Shown piece after piece: positions 43,746 through 55,500 of a stretch of 64,000 nt of DNA. Position 1 is the first letter of the stretch; each line of letters starts with the position of its first letter. The stretch is taken from the NCBI RefSeq assembly GCF_018446385.1, contig NW_024589872.1, positions 1-64,000 of the forward strand, written 5' to 3'. This stretch comes from Zingiber officinale. Taxonomy: Eukaryota > Streptophyta > Magnoliopsida > Zingiberales > Zingiberaceae. Below the pieces are notes generated by a model. The model saw only the letters and a program-made list of their open reading frames with translations, was not told the origin of the DNA and ran no database searches. Both the position numbers and the translations under genes were made by a program.

Positions 43746-45530
43746 CAATTCCAAGATGGACTTGGATTTGACACAAGGGTGGCTCCACCATACACTTCCA
43801 CAAGTTTTGATTCTTGGAGATCAAGAATCGAAAACTTTCTTATGATGGAGATAGAGCAATGGTTTGCTCTAATGGAAGGCTTCAAAGCTCCAACGAACTC
43901 CAAGGGCAAGCTTCTAAAGAAAAGCAGATGGAGCTCTGAGTAAATTCAAAGGGGCGAGGCAAATGACAAAGTGACCAAGCTTTTGGTCAACTTATTGCCT
44001 AGCCACATCTTGGCTCAAGTTGGAGAATTCAAGATGCCAAGGAGCTTTGGAGCAAATTGGCCAAGCTTCATGAAGAGATCCCTCCACTGTCGAGATCAAG
44101 AAAAATCCAGAGAGGGTGACTCTTTGGAGCAAGACCAAGAGGAGGATTCCGAGGTTGAGAGATGCTCAACCTCCGAAGAAGAGGAAATCCAAGAAGCTTC
44201 ATCCTCAAGGGAATGCAACGAAGGGAACAAGGAGGAAGCATACTCCTTGTTTCATATTCAAGATGATGAAGCCTCCACCTCTAGGATTGAGGGGGAGCAA
44301 TCCTTGGTGACACCGGATCAAGAAGAAGGAGAAGCTTCTACATCCGGGTCAAGAGAAGAAGAGGAGGAAGAAGCTTCTACCTCCACAAGTCAAGAAAAAT
44401 CAAATGGAGGAGAATCAAGGTCCGATCAAGAGGAAGCTTCTACCTCCGGATCCAAAGAAAAAGATGCCACCCCTACAAGCAAAGGTATAAATATTTCAAT
44501 TTATAATAAAAATCATATTATATGCTTTGAGTGTAGGGAACATGGGCACTACAAGAGCAAGTGCCCTAAATTAGCCAAGAAGAAGGGCCAAGTGGCACAA
44601 AAGGGCAAGGTGAAGCCCAAGGAGACCATCCCCAACACAAAGAAGAGCAAGGAGCATATTATATGCTTCTCTTGCAATCAAAAGGGGCATTATCGTAGTC
44701 AATGCCCCAAGGGGAAGAAGAAGGTCAAGGCTCAAGGAGGCACTAGTCAAGGGGGAGCCTCCAAGGTAAAGAAGAAGGTAACATTTATTGAGCCTACTCC
44801 TTTACATTATGGTAAAAAGCATGATAGGTCTAACTTTTATCATTTCAATGCAATTTACCATAAGAATAGAAAGCATGAGGGCTTTAAGGAAAAGCATGTG
44901 GCCCTACATGCTAAGACTATCACTCCTAGGGTTAGGAATGTAGATAAAAGTCTAGGCAATAACTCTAAGGATTTTAGATACAAGCCTAGAAGCCAAAATG
45001 CTCATGGACTTAATGAAAAACCAAATTCTAAGGATTTAATGATAGAAAATCAAGTCTTGAGATCAAGACTTGATAAAATGGAAAAGACCCTAAAAAGGAT
45101 GGAAAATATCCTAAAAGGGCAAAATGAGCAAAACCTAGGGCTAGGAAAGTCAAAGCCATCAAATAGCCATAGAGGTTTGGGATACAAACCAAAGGCTAAG
45201 AAGGATGTGCCTAGTTATCATAGGGTTCCATATAGTTATGGAACAAACCCTAGGTTTAGTGGTCAAGTCAAGAATACTAGGGAAGTCATCCCTAAGAGTA
45301 TTTTTGCAACCAAAGTGACTAAGACTTCTAAGAAGTCTAAGAAAGTCACTAACAAGGTCACAAGGGAGGCTATCCCTAGGGTTGACCTAGAAAATGTGAC
45401 CAAGGCTTCTAAGAAGCCCAACAAGGTCACTAGGAAGGTATCTAGGGAAGTTATCCCTAGTGAGTACCTAGAGCATCCAAGGAGCACAAATAGGTGTTGG
45501 GTTCCTAGGAGCATCTTCTCTACCCCATAA
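43746..45530 (+). pseudogene. Gag of gag-only LTR element B (fossil)
   Basis: The coding region begins near MQFQDGLGFDTRVAPPYTST, with the gag-start motif SFDSWRSRIENFLMME. It then has a long Glu/Ser-rich linker, two zinc knuckles (CFECREHGHYKSKC and CFSCNQKGHYRSQC), a basic region, a coiled coil (IENQVLRSRLDKMEKTLKRM) and the tail motifs EVIPSEYL and CWVPRSI. The order of parts equals that in the gag at 27834-29309, so the two families are related. The main open part is 43971-45530; it looks broken in about one place near its start. Confidence 0.85.
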
Positions 45531-47867
45531 ATGGGTTAGAGAGTGTCAACTCCAATTAGAAGGGTAGTTAACCCAACTTTGAGGAAATTGACACTCAAGG
45601 AGCATTTTCAAGGTTTTTGTTAACCTTTGAAAATGAAATGGAACTATTATTTACTCCTTGAAAGAGTAAAATGTGCCTAGTGGTGAAAATTTGATTTTAA
45701 TCTTAAAAGGCACATATTGGGAAATTCATAAGAGCTACCAAGTTGGGATTTTGGTATGTTCTTAGGAAATTTAAGGCAATCCGGGCCTTAACTTTAAAGT
45801 GCTACTCTTGTGGAAAAATGAAATATGCCAACATTTGAGGAATATGCTTAATTTCAATTGGCATAAATTAATCAAGGGAATTAGAAATGCCAATTTAGGT
45901 TTTGGCGTTTTCTTGACGCACTTAAGGGCAATCTAGGTTTAAGTTGTAAGTTTAGCTAAGGTTTTAAGGATACTTAGATAGTTAATCTAGGTATATTTTA
46001 TTTATGCTAAATCTTGCCATGATTGTTTGCCCATCATATGCCATGACATCATGTCTACTTTTGCATTCATGACTTATTATGAAAAATACAAAAATACCAT
46101 GTCATGACATTCATACATCATGTAGTTATAGGATATTTTCTTTTGAAAATTATTTCCTTTTGATGTATGCCATAACATTATCATGCATTAGTTTAATTTC
46201 TTGTAATTAAGGACAAAAGGCATTTAACAACACTTATTAACAAGTGACATCCTAGGTGGATGTCTAATATCTTTGAAATGCCTAGATAGATATGCATGAT
46301 CCCTAGAATAGGGCAAAACCAAAATCTTACATCTCATAAGGACTATAAGATGACTTGTATGTGTTTTAGTGCACATTAGATACAAGTGAGATGTTAGGAA
46401 GATGAACAAAACTCAAAATGTTGATTTAGTGCATTCTTTTGAGTTTTAGGTTCATCAAAACACATAGTTATGTGTTTTCCCATCATTGGGAAAGCTAATG
46501 TACAAGTCATGTGCATTATGCCCAAGGAACATGATGGGATATTGGCTTTGAAAATGTTTTTAAAATGTTTTTGGAAAACCTTGGTGAAGGCTATCTTTTG
46601 ACAGTAATCACCATTGAATAGTTAGACACAATCTTGAAGAAAACACTAAAGTTTTTGCAAGTTTTCAAGTTTGTGTCAATCTTTGAAAATATGATGTATT
46701 TTCATAGAAAACTATTTTTCCTTGATAATATATGCCCTAAACAATGTCTACACGAAATTTCATAATTTTGGATTTTGTAGAATTTTCTAGGGGTTTCGTT
46801 GACCGAAATGGAATTTCAGCAACTATCGAGTCTCGATCGATCCATGGATCGATTGAGTGCTGAATCGATCCATGGATCGATTCGGAAGCCATCTCGGAGC
46901 AATAGCTGGATCGATCAGCCGATCGATCCAGTAGTCTGAATCGATCGGTGGATCGATTCGTAGAAGGTTCAATCGATTGGAACCCAACTCCAATCGATCC
47001 AAGTTGCTGATTTTGGCTGGGAAAGCCTGATTTCAGCACTTTGAACCTATTTTAGTCTAGGTAACCATTCCAAACCCTTAAAATACATTTATATACATAA
47101 AAAGGGTGTTTTCGTGTTGAAAACAAGGATGGAATGGTAAAGGAAGACTTCATTGAAGTTTAGGTTGAGGTTTGTTTCAAATTTTGAACATTTGAACCTC
47201 AAAACTTCTAAATCTGGGTTTCCTAAAGGTTTAGGGATTCCAAGTCATTGTTGGTGCAATGACAGAAGTTACCACCATGTCTTTAGGGGGAGGGACTCTT
47301 TAAAGACATGAAAATTATTTTTCATGAACCTTGGAAGGTGGTTAACCTTCTGTTGTGAACTTGCTCAAGGTTGAGCATTTAAACTTGAAATGGGGGTAAA
47401 TGGGGAGTGGATATCCTCATCATTTCAAGCGGCAACTCAAGTGGTTGAAAATGCTCAAGGTTGGGTATTTGTCAACATTGAGTGAGAAGTTAAGGATAAT
47501 GAAGGGTATGAGACCTTCAATATTGAGTTGATCACAATGAGTGAAATTGTGATCACGATGAGCAACTCTTCAGGGGAAGAGTCTTCAACAAATGGAGTTG
47601 TTGAAGTGTGCCCAAAATTGGAGCATAGGTTGATGTGTGTCCAAAGACGGGTTGATGTTTTTTGTAGTGGGTTGATGTGTGCCAATAGGGGGAGAATGAA
47701 AGGAAGTAAGTTAGGTTTTCATTACCTAGAGGGAGTTTGCCCTCTTAGGGGGATAATGAAAAGCTTAATTTATGGGTTCATTACCTAGTGGCATGAAGAA
47801 GGAGGCTATAGGATTAGCCTAACTTACATGTGGGATTGTAAGTGTTATTGTGGTATTGTCAAACATC
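45531..47867 (+). other. Non-coding interior of gag-only element B
   Basis: AT-rich DNA without pol. It contains a further cluster of GATCGATCCATGGATCGAT-type palindromes at about 46830-46990 and ends in the polypurine tract. Confidence 0.7.
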
Positions 47868-47881
47868 AAAAAGGGGGAGAT

Positions 47882-49337
47882 TGTTGGTGCAATATCCCTC
47901 AGGTCAAGGGTGACCTGGTTAACCAAGCTGAGTCTTGGTTAGGGTTTAGATGTTTGACAATAAGATATTGATCGAAGAAGAGTCAAGTAGGTCAAGGTTG
48001 ACCGGATACTTGACTGGGAAGTCCTAACTGGCATGTTAGGCAGAAGGTGAAAGTCCTAGTGAGTGAAGCTAGGCAGAAGGAAATCCTGGTGAGTGAAGCC
48101 AGGTGAAAGTCCTAGTAAGAGAAGCTAGGCAAATGGAAAACCCTAGTGAGTGAAGCTAGGTGAAAGTCCTGGTGAGTGAAGCCAGGCAAGGAAGGAAATC
48201 CAGATGGATCAAGGATGATCGGACATCTGGTGTTGGGAAGTCCAAGTAGGTCAAAGGGATTGACTGGATACTTGGCAAGGAAGGAAGTCCAGATGGGTCA
48301 AGGTTGACCAGACATCTGGGGGAAGTCCAAGTAGGTCAATGGAATGACCGGATACTTGGCACGACGAGTAAAAGTCCAAGTGGGTCAAAGGGATTGACCG
48401 GACACTTGGTGGGGAGTCCTGGCAGGTCAAGGGAGTGACCAGATGCGAGGCATGATGTACCAACAGGTCAAGGTTGATCGGATGTTGGTTAGGGAGGTTT
48501 GGGACTTGGTTTTGGGCAAAAACCAAGTGCTGGATCGATCCGTGGATCGATCCAGGATGTGGATCGATCAGTGGATCGATCCAGATTCTTCCCAGCGAAC
48601 AGAAAGCTTCTGGATCGATCCGTGGATCGATCCAGAGGTCCCGATCGATCAGCCGATCGATCGGGACGATGCTGCTTCGCGCGATAAGCGCTGGATCGAT
48701 CCGTGGATCGATCCAGGCGCGTTTCCTGAGCACAGAGGCGCTCTGGATCGATCCGTGGATCGATCCAAAGCCTCCCCGATCGATTCGGAACATTCGAATC
48801 GATCGGGATCCGACCGTTGCGTCGTGTTTAAAGCCGCAGGCGAGCGTGGTCTTCGGCATCTCTTCACGAGCTCTTCTCAGATCTCTCGCCAACTCCTCCA
48901 CAGCGCTCTCAAAGATCAGATCGCCAGTTCTTGAAGGATCTTGGAAGCTTTCCAAGTCAAGAGGCGGATCAAAGGCAAGAAGAGAAGCTAGGGTTAGGGT
49001 TTTCTGTACTCATTGTAAGCTTTGCGCTTGTATTTTGTTTCCCTTTCCTTTCTTCTTGTACTGAGAGTCTTGTAGGGCTTCTCCGCCCTCGGTAGTTACC
49101 GAAAAGGAGTGTTTCATAGTGGAGGGTGCGTGCGTGGTGTGGATCCTTGGATTAGTCACCTCCTTTGGAGGTGGATACCAAGTAAAATCCTAGTGTTAGC
49201 GTGGTTGTATTTGTTTCTGTATTTTCCGCTGCACATCCAAGAAGAAACAAGCAACGCCAAGCAACGAAGCGCACCGAGCGAACGCGACAAGCTATTCCCC
49301 CCCCCCCCCCCCCCTCTAGCTACTTTTGGTCCTAACA
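47882..49337 (+). repeat. 3' LTR of gag-only element B
   Basis: Near-identical copy of the LTR at 42164-43610, with the palindrome array at 48530-48810 and a longer poly-C run near 49297-49312. Confidence 0.93.
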
Positions 49338-51040
49338 ATTATTTCTAAAAATCTTTTTTTTTTTGTTAAAGAGATTTCATTGATTATTAATGTTATCATG
49401 ATTGCAAATTTGAATACTAGGTTGTTGATTTAATTATACAAGAGATGAATAATTGTTTTTCAGAAGTTAGTACGAAATTGCTTGGTTACATATCATGTCT
49501 TCATCCAAGAAATTCTTTCTCTCAATTTGATGTTCACAAACTCATCCATCTTACTAATTTTTATCCCGAGGACTTCTGTGGTACTGATTATTTATTTTTT
49601 GAACAACAACTTATGAGTTACTTTTATAATTTGCGAGATGATCCTTACTTTTCTTCAATTGATTACTTGAGAATTCTTGCTCAGAAATTGGTTGAGATTG
49701 AAAAACATTTGATGTTCCCATTGGTTTATCGTATGATAGAGTTGACATTAGTTTTACCAGTTGCAACTGCTTCGGTTGAACAAGTTTTTTTTGCAATGAA
49801 GACTGTGAAAACTTATTTACGCAATAGAATAGGAGATGAATGGATGAATGATGGTCTAGTTGTATACATTGAAAATGATAGTTTTTTCTACAATTGAAAA
49901 TGAGCAAATATTACAACATTTTCAACAAATACAGTCTCATAGAATCCAATTGTCTCCTCTTGTACCGACTCGTCGGTCGTCGCAGACTTCTACGCCAACC
50001 TGGAAATGAAGCTCACCTATGGAAGAAAGGTAGACTAATCTTTCCTAAACTTCTAGTTTTTTTTTCTTGCAAGTTAGATCAAATGTTCTTAATGTTAATT
50101 TATCAGGTTATGGAGATTCGGTTGAGTATTAAGTGGGACAAGGGAAAGACTCTCGAGTTCTAGTCTCTTGGACTCTTGGTAAACTCTAACAATATCATTT
50201 CAATCACATATTGTAAGTATTAGTATTGCAGTATGTTATATGGTTTAAATGAGAATCCTAAGTGTTCAATAAGATCAATTGGTTGTGATTAACTTAATAG
50301 GCTAATAGCTTTTGAATGGAGAGTGTTTCATGTTATTAGTCATCAAGTGGGTTGCAAAATGAGATGTATAACTATTTCTTATTGCTTCTGTATTGGCAGA
50401 AACATTTGCTATTAAAGTATTCTTTGTTCACCGTTGATTCCTCAAAATTCTGAACCTCTTTTTTTTTTTGCTCTGTTCTACACTATCTGTCAAGAGAATT
50501 TAACGGATATTATGATTTATGTGAGTGACGTTCATGTTTATTTGGCTGCAGTTTCTGCAGCAACGTATATTATGCAAGAGTTGGAGCCTTGAAGGGATCA
50601 TCACATTGCACACTCGAAATGAATAAACTAGCTAGAGCTTAACTTCTTTGTCTGTTAGATTTCAAACTTCATGTGTATAGTTTCTGCAGCATCGTATATT
50701 ATGCAAGAGTTTATGCAAAACTTTAATCATTAAATATTTTTATTTAGTCAAAAAATAATATCTATGCAATTCAGCTCCCCTGATTTTTTTTCTGGTTCCG
50801 CCCCTGGCGATTAGACAAACTATCTAGCAGTGATTGTAAGTACCCTGAGACCTACAGTGATGTGATGTCTCATTAAATACGGAGATCGCAAAAGCATTAT
50901 AAAAAGGGTACATCTCTGTTGGCACAAGTTCACGAGTCTACAAATTTACTTTTCCTTCCACTCTTCTTCTTTCTCCACAAATATTGACTTGATCGTCGGA
51001 GTAGCCGCGCTAACGACCTTTGGCCTGCTTACTTACGGTC

Positions 51041-51480
51041 AGAGATGGCCTAGGGGCTGTCAAGGTGTGGCTAGCGCACAGGGCCACGCCTCTGGCGGGG
51101 CCCCTTTGTTTGTAAAAAAAATATATATATATTTTTTTAAGTAAAAGCTAATAAAATATATTCATTAGAAAAAAATAAAAGATGTAATTATAAATTTTAA
51201 AATATTATGAATTTTTTTATAAAGGTGCCCCTAAATCTGCACGAGAGTAGACGAGTCTTTTTCTATTTCTATTTTCCTAAACCCTAATTTTTCGGAATCC
51301 ACTTTTGTTCACCCTCAAACTCTTCGCCCACACGCCATTGTCTAGTGTCGCGTCACCGCCCTCGTCCACCGATACTACATAGTAGTGCACACATGTAAAC
51401 CCTTCGATTTAATGAAATTTTCTTACTTAAATTAAAGGATTTTTTTTTTGTACGGGGTCCTTTAAAGTCTAGGACCGGCC
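51041..51480. mobile_element. Small non-autonomous hAT-like element
   Basis: The sequence cttacttacggtc lies on both sides (51028-51040 and about 51480-51492), so a host word was duplicated; part of the match may be chance. The left end agagatggcctagggg and the reverse complement of the right end, aaggccggtcctagac, are loosely alike and resemble hAT termini. It has no coding region and a TA/T-rich centre. Confidence 0.5.
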
Positions 51481-51492
51481 TTACTTACGGTC

Positions 51493-52565
51493 TTCTTCCT
51501 CTTTTTCTTTCTACTTATGTTTGCAAACATTCTTAGTTCAAAGTCTTTTTTAAATCAACTTCTAAGCTAGCTCATCGATAGTTCAAAGGACACAACAAAT
51601 CCTTAATTGGGATTATGGGATCCGATTCTTTTATTATGTTATATCTCGAACCATTAAATGGACCAATTCGAGAACAATTGGATGATAACAAAATTATCAA
51701 AGATTGACATTCCTTATTTCGATTCAACAATGTACCAATAGTACCTTGATGTTGTGTAAGTAATTGAATACTAACCTTGCAGTAAAAGTATTTATATTTG
51801 TACGATCTAATCCATTATCGGAAATCAATCCTGAACTTGCCCTATCATATCTTTTTCCGATATACGAAATGTTGGACAATCGAATCAGATCATTTCCCTT
51901 TACCTTAATAAAGGAAGCACGAATCTCTTTCGGAGAACCATTTTATTCCGGATCCCAATTCAATATAGTTCAACTTTCATGACTTCTATATGGTATAATT
52001 ATGCTATGAATACTTTATATATTTTTTTTTGAGGTATAGTATTTAGGGGGAAGAATGTGAAAAAAAACTTATATATATATATATATATATATATAATTGA
52101 ATAATAATAATAATAATAAATAAAAGAAATTAGTGAAGGAAGGATGGTGAATTTTATCCCAATTTTGTTACAATTATTTCTTTACTTATTTCCATGGTTC
52201 ACTTATTTTCATACGAAAGAAATTTCTTCACAAATCTTCTCATTTTCTTAACATTTTGTCCTTCTGTACTCCCTTTTATACTCATCGACGCACCCCTTTA
52301 ATTTTGTGGAAGCCCTGCGGTTCCCACCAAGATGTCCAACGCTATGACGCCGGGTAGATGACAATGGATTTATAAATATACGCTGATTTATCCTAGGTAA
52401 CCATTCGGAGGCACTTTCCAAATAATTCTAATTTTGTGACTTGTCTTCTCCTCCCTCATGGTTTTTGTTTTTCCAGAAAAAATGCATTTCGTTTTCCTTC
52501 TTTTCTGAGTTCAACTTCTTAGTTCGTCCTTGACCCCTCACCATCATCCGCCGGCGATCGACCGA
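51493..52565. other. Intergenic DNA and 5' side of the Rab3GAP gene
   Basis: It includes an open frame at 51764-51982 (72 codons, containing [20 protein letters not shown]) that looks protein-like but that I could not assign. It may be a relic of a gene or organelle DNA. A TA/AAT microsatellite lies at 52068-52115. The last 150 bp before 52566 probably hold the Rab3GAP leader. Confidence 0.4.
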
Positions 52566-55500
52566 ATGGATCCGCCGCAGCCGTCGCTGTATTCCCTCTC
52601 GCTCGTCACCAGGGCCAAAACGGCGCTTCAATCCGCCGCGGTTAGGGCCGAGAAGGTCCTCACTGACATCAAAGCCGACCTTAAGATCGATCGAGGTTTC
52701 ATACCCCTCCTTTTCTTCCGCTTTGATTTATAACTAGGCAGATGGTGTATATATTCCTTCCCGCTTCGAATCTGATTTGACCTGTTGCAGACATCGACGT
52801 GCAGTCCCAAAGAGGGACGAGGAGATCCACGGATCGAGACATAGATGCGGACGATGATTGCAGCAGATTGCCAACGGAGGTAAGTTATATGGGTGAATAT
52901 GATTGTCTTTTTTGTTTTTTCACGCAGATTATGTACCATAAGATTTGCTTGCTATTCGTGAACACAAGCTATAGACTACAGTAATATCCGTGCTACTGTG
53001 CAAATATGTCTGTTTTATATCCTGTTCTAGTTATAGCCATTTGCTCAACTGTCTTTCTTGACTCTATTGTATAATCACTTCTTCAGCTACATGTTAGTAC
53101 GCAAAGTGGAGCTGTGCCGCTCCATAAAGTAGAAAATAGTGGTTGGCTATCGGAGTCGAACATCATTTCTCAGCGTAAAGGGTTTGGTATTTATGATTTA
53201 GTTACAAGGATTTGGATCATGGAAGCAATTCTTCATTTTAGGTGTAAAGATGTCTGCATTACAGTCCCTGACTCCCTGTATAACAATTGCTACAAGCCTT
53301 GCACATTTAGTTTGATATTTTTAAGAGACCAATTAAAACACTCTGATTAATGAATAAAAAGATGATATAAATGAATCTGATTACTAATAATATAGCCATG
53401 CATAGAGTTCAATGGAGAATAGCCTCGGATAGATTTTTATAGAACTCCAAATGATGGATAAAATCCATTTTAGGGATAACAACTGATTCTGCAAGCAAAC
53501 AAATTGAGAATCTTGTCTTTTTCTTGTGATTTTTGTAATATCATCATATACTGTTCTAGAAAGAAAGAGAGGTTGCAATATTACCTTGAAGTAACATTGG
53601 ATGTTAATCAATCAAAAGATCGACTGGAAAAATATTAATGGAATTTTTACTTTGTGGACTTCAAGCATGCAAATAAATCATTGAAAAGTAAGTAAATAAA
53701 TAAACAAACAAACAAACAAACAAAGGAGATATTTTTGCTAGAAGGCCAGATTGGCATCTCTTCGACTAGTTTCGCTTGTTGCTTGTTTATTTTTGGAATT
53801 GCCTTGGTAGCTGGAATTAGTGTAAGACGCATCTTTCAGGATCGAGTATTTTTTCCACAGTAGTTAGTTCTGTGGATGGCCTTTTCTACAAGTTCTCCTA
53901 TCAAATCTGTAAATTGTGATGCATAACGATTTTACAGAACTAATCAGCACTTTTTCAGGTTATGGAAAAAAGCTCGTCCAAGAAAGTAGACAGTTCAAAA
54001 CCTCTAAAGAAGGCAATTCCTTCATCTTCTGTAATTAAACAACTAGCTCTGGCAATTGAGTAAGTTTATTCACAAAATGTGTTACATGTTGGAACTGTAT
54101 GCATAGAGTACAATTACCTCTTTTGATTTTCGTACATTAACAGCTATATAATTTTAGCTTTTGTAGATGTGTGAACAAAACTATATGCACAGTATTTTTA
54201 CATAAAAGCATCATGCTTTCAATTCTCTGCTTTCTCTTACCATCTATCATTACATCTAAATGCATTTAACTTTTATAGGAGCGCAAAGCACTTCAACTCT
54301 GTAAATAGCCTTTTGTCATCAGCTGTAGAGCCCTCAAATACCAAGGAAAAGAATGGCTTGAGTTTTTCAGCAGTAAAGTCTCTAGTTCTCCGCGATAAGG
54401 AAGATAATGAAATCAATTCTTCCATATGCCGTCTTTTTAAATCAGGTAAAATCATGTAACTATTTTTTGCGTCAATTTTTTGATCCTCATGTCAACTATA
54501 AATTTTTCTCATTCAACTAAATATTCACTTTGATTGCAATTGTCAACAAGATACTTCCAGAGGAACAATATTTGCCATGGAAAGGTGTATGTGGATCTGA
54601 CCTTACTCCGACTACGTTGTTAAAGGATCTTCATGGTGCACCGCCAGGAAGCTTTGTTGTTGAATTGTCTGTGATTATTGGAGGCTTTAAATCTTTACAG
54701 AAGATGGCATCATTTTGGTGTAGTGTCATAGCTGAAGTAAGTAATTGGATTTGTTTCTTGTTGAGGAAAGGTTTCTGTTTTTACTTTGAACATTATCTGA
54801 CAATTGCAAAGTTGATCGCATGATCTTATGTTTTTAGGATGTATTCCTTCAAACCTCAAATAGCCAATCTCATTTATCCATTTTATTTACAGAAAGATAT
54901 TTCAATTGGTAATGTTTGCATTGTTCTTGTGAGATTGATGATATTTTTTAAGAAAGTTGAAGCTTTGGTTTATGCACACACATGTTTGTGAAACAACAAT
55001 ATGTCTTACTAAGCTTGACTTTTTCTAGATTCCATGACATTCATTTTTTGGGTGAAATAATGTTGTGTATGTTCTATGTAATGTTTAAAGATAATTAATT
55101 AGAGACCTTTCCATCCTTTCACATTACTCAAGTCATTTTTGATTGTTCTCATTACTGATCAATTCATGGTCCTTTCCCCATTTTATTCTTATTGAATTTC
55201 ATTATCTCATATCTACGCCAGTAACATTTAATATATTATTCATGAGTTCTTTGATGAAAGATGTGTTTTTTTTTTTCATTTGCTAAACTCCAAAAGCTTG
55301 CTGCTGTTGTAAATCCTTTCTGAATCTGTTGTTAATTAAATTCCATTCGCAAGCACACAATAGTTTGGATGAATGCTGTTATTTATTTATGTTTTGCCAG
55401 CCTTTCAAGTAATTCCCTTCACTACCCTCTTCATGTACATATTAGATAGGTCGTTCTAGAATTTGCTAAAAGGCTTGGATACTTGTGGTTACAGTAAATG

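Larger units (their letters stand above)
42164..49337 (+). mobile_element. Gag-only (TR-GAG-like) Copia-related LTR element B (fossil, young)
   Basis: It lies inside the hAT transposase with a 5-bp duplication attat (42159-42163 and 49338-49342). LTRs are 1447 and 1456 bp and differ at only about ten positions by eye plus a C-run length change, so insertion is recent. Primer-binding site TGGTATCAGAGC at 43613-43624; polypurine tract aaaaagggggagat at 47868-47881. The interior has a gag and about 2.3 kb non-coding DNA but no pol. The gag looks broken in about one place. Confidence 0.88.
40332..49897 (+). pseudogene. hAT transposase (DUF4371/TTF-type family), degenerate
   Basis: Coding blocks in order: 40332-40613 (starts MERFFKRTRS, the usual start of this family); 40770-41252 (DUF4371-type core, KDLARACASEITLAIINDIG, then SLMVDEAQDSS); 41280-41525 (RGQRYDGASNMRGEFNGLKS); 41522-42004 (RPGDTRWGSHYLTLLYL); and 49445-49897 (hAT dimerisation end, LPVATASVEQVFFAMKTVKT and YLRNRIGDEWMNDGLVVYIE). 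Frame changes fall between the first two blocks, a TGA closes block 2 at 41250-41252, and the LTR element at 42164-49337 separates the last block. The TTF finger region after block 1 is mostly lost. Not functional. Confidence 0.88.
39317..50806 (+). mobile_element. Decayed hAT transposon (ZMYM1-like transposase) carrying an LTR element
   Basis: The ends are defined by an 8-bp duplication gcgattag (39309-39316 and 50807-50814) and short inverted termini (CAATGGCGGACC on the left, CAGGGGCGGAAC as the reverse complement of the right). Without the 7.2-kb LTR element inside it, the transposon is about 4.3 kb. Its transposase is split over several frames. It sits in the old gypsy-type LTR. Confidence 0.88.
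36945..51600 (+). mobile_element. Remains of a second gypsy-type LTR, split by later insertions (fossil)
   Basis: The pieces 36945-37497, 38986-39316, 50807-51040 and 51481-about 51600 read as one broken LTR once the insertions are recognised. It starts TGATGCG and carries an 82-bp tandem array. A TATA-like 'cattataaaaagg' lies near 50895-50910. The downstream segment 'gacttgatcgtcggag' (50983-50999) resembles the corresponding part of the LTRs at 23168 and 35444 ('gacttgagcgtcggag'). The right end is uncertain and no duplication was found. No internal coding region is attached, so a solo LTR or fragment is likely. Confidence 0.5.
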
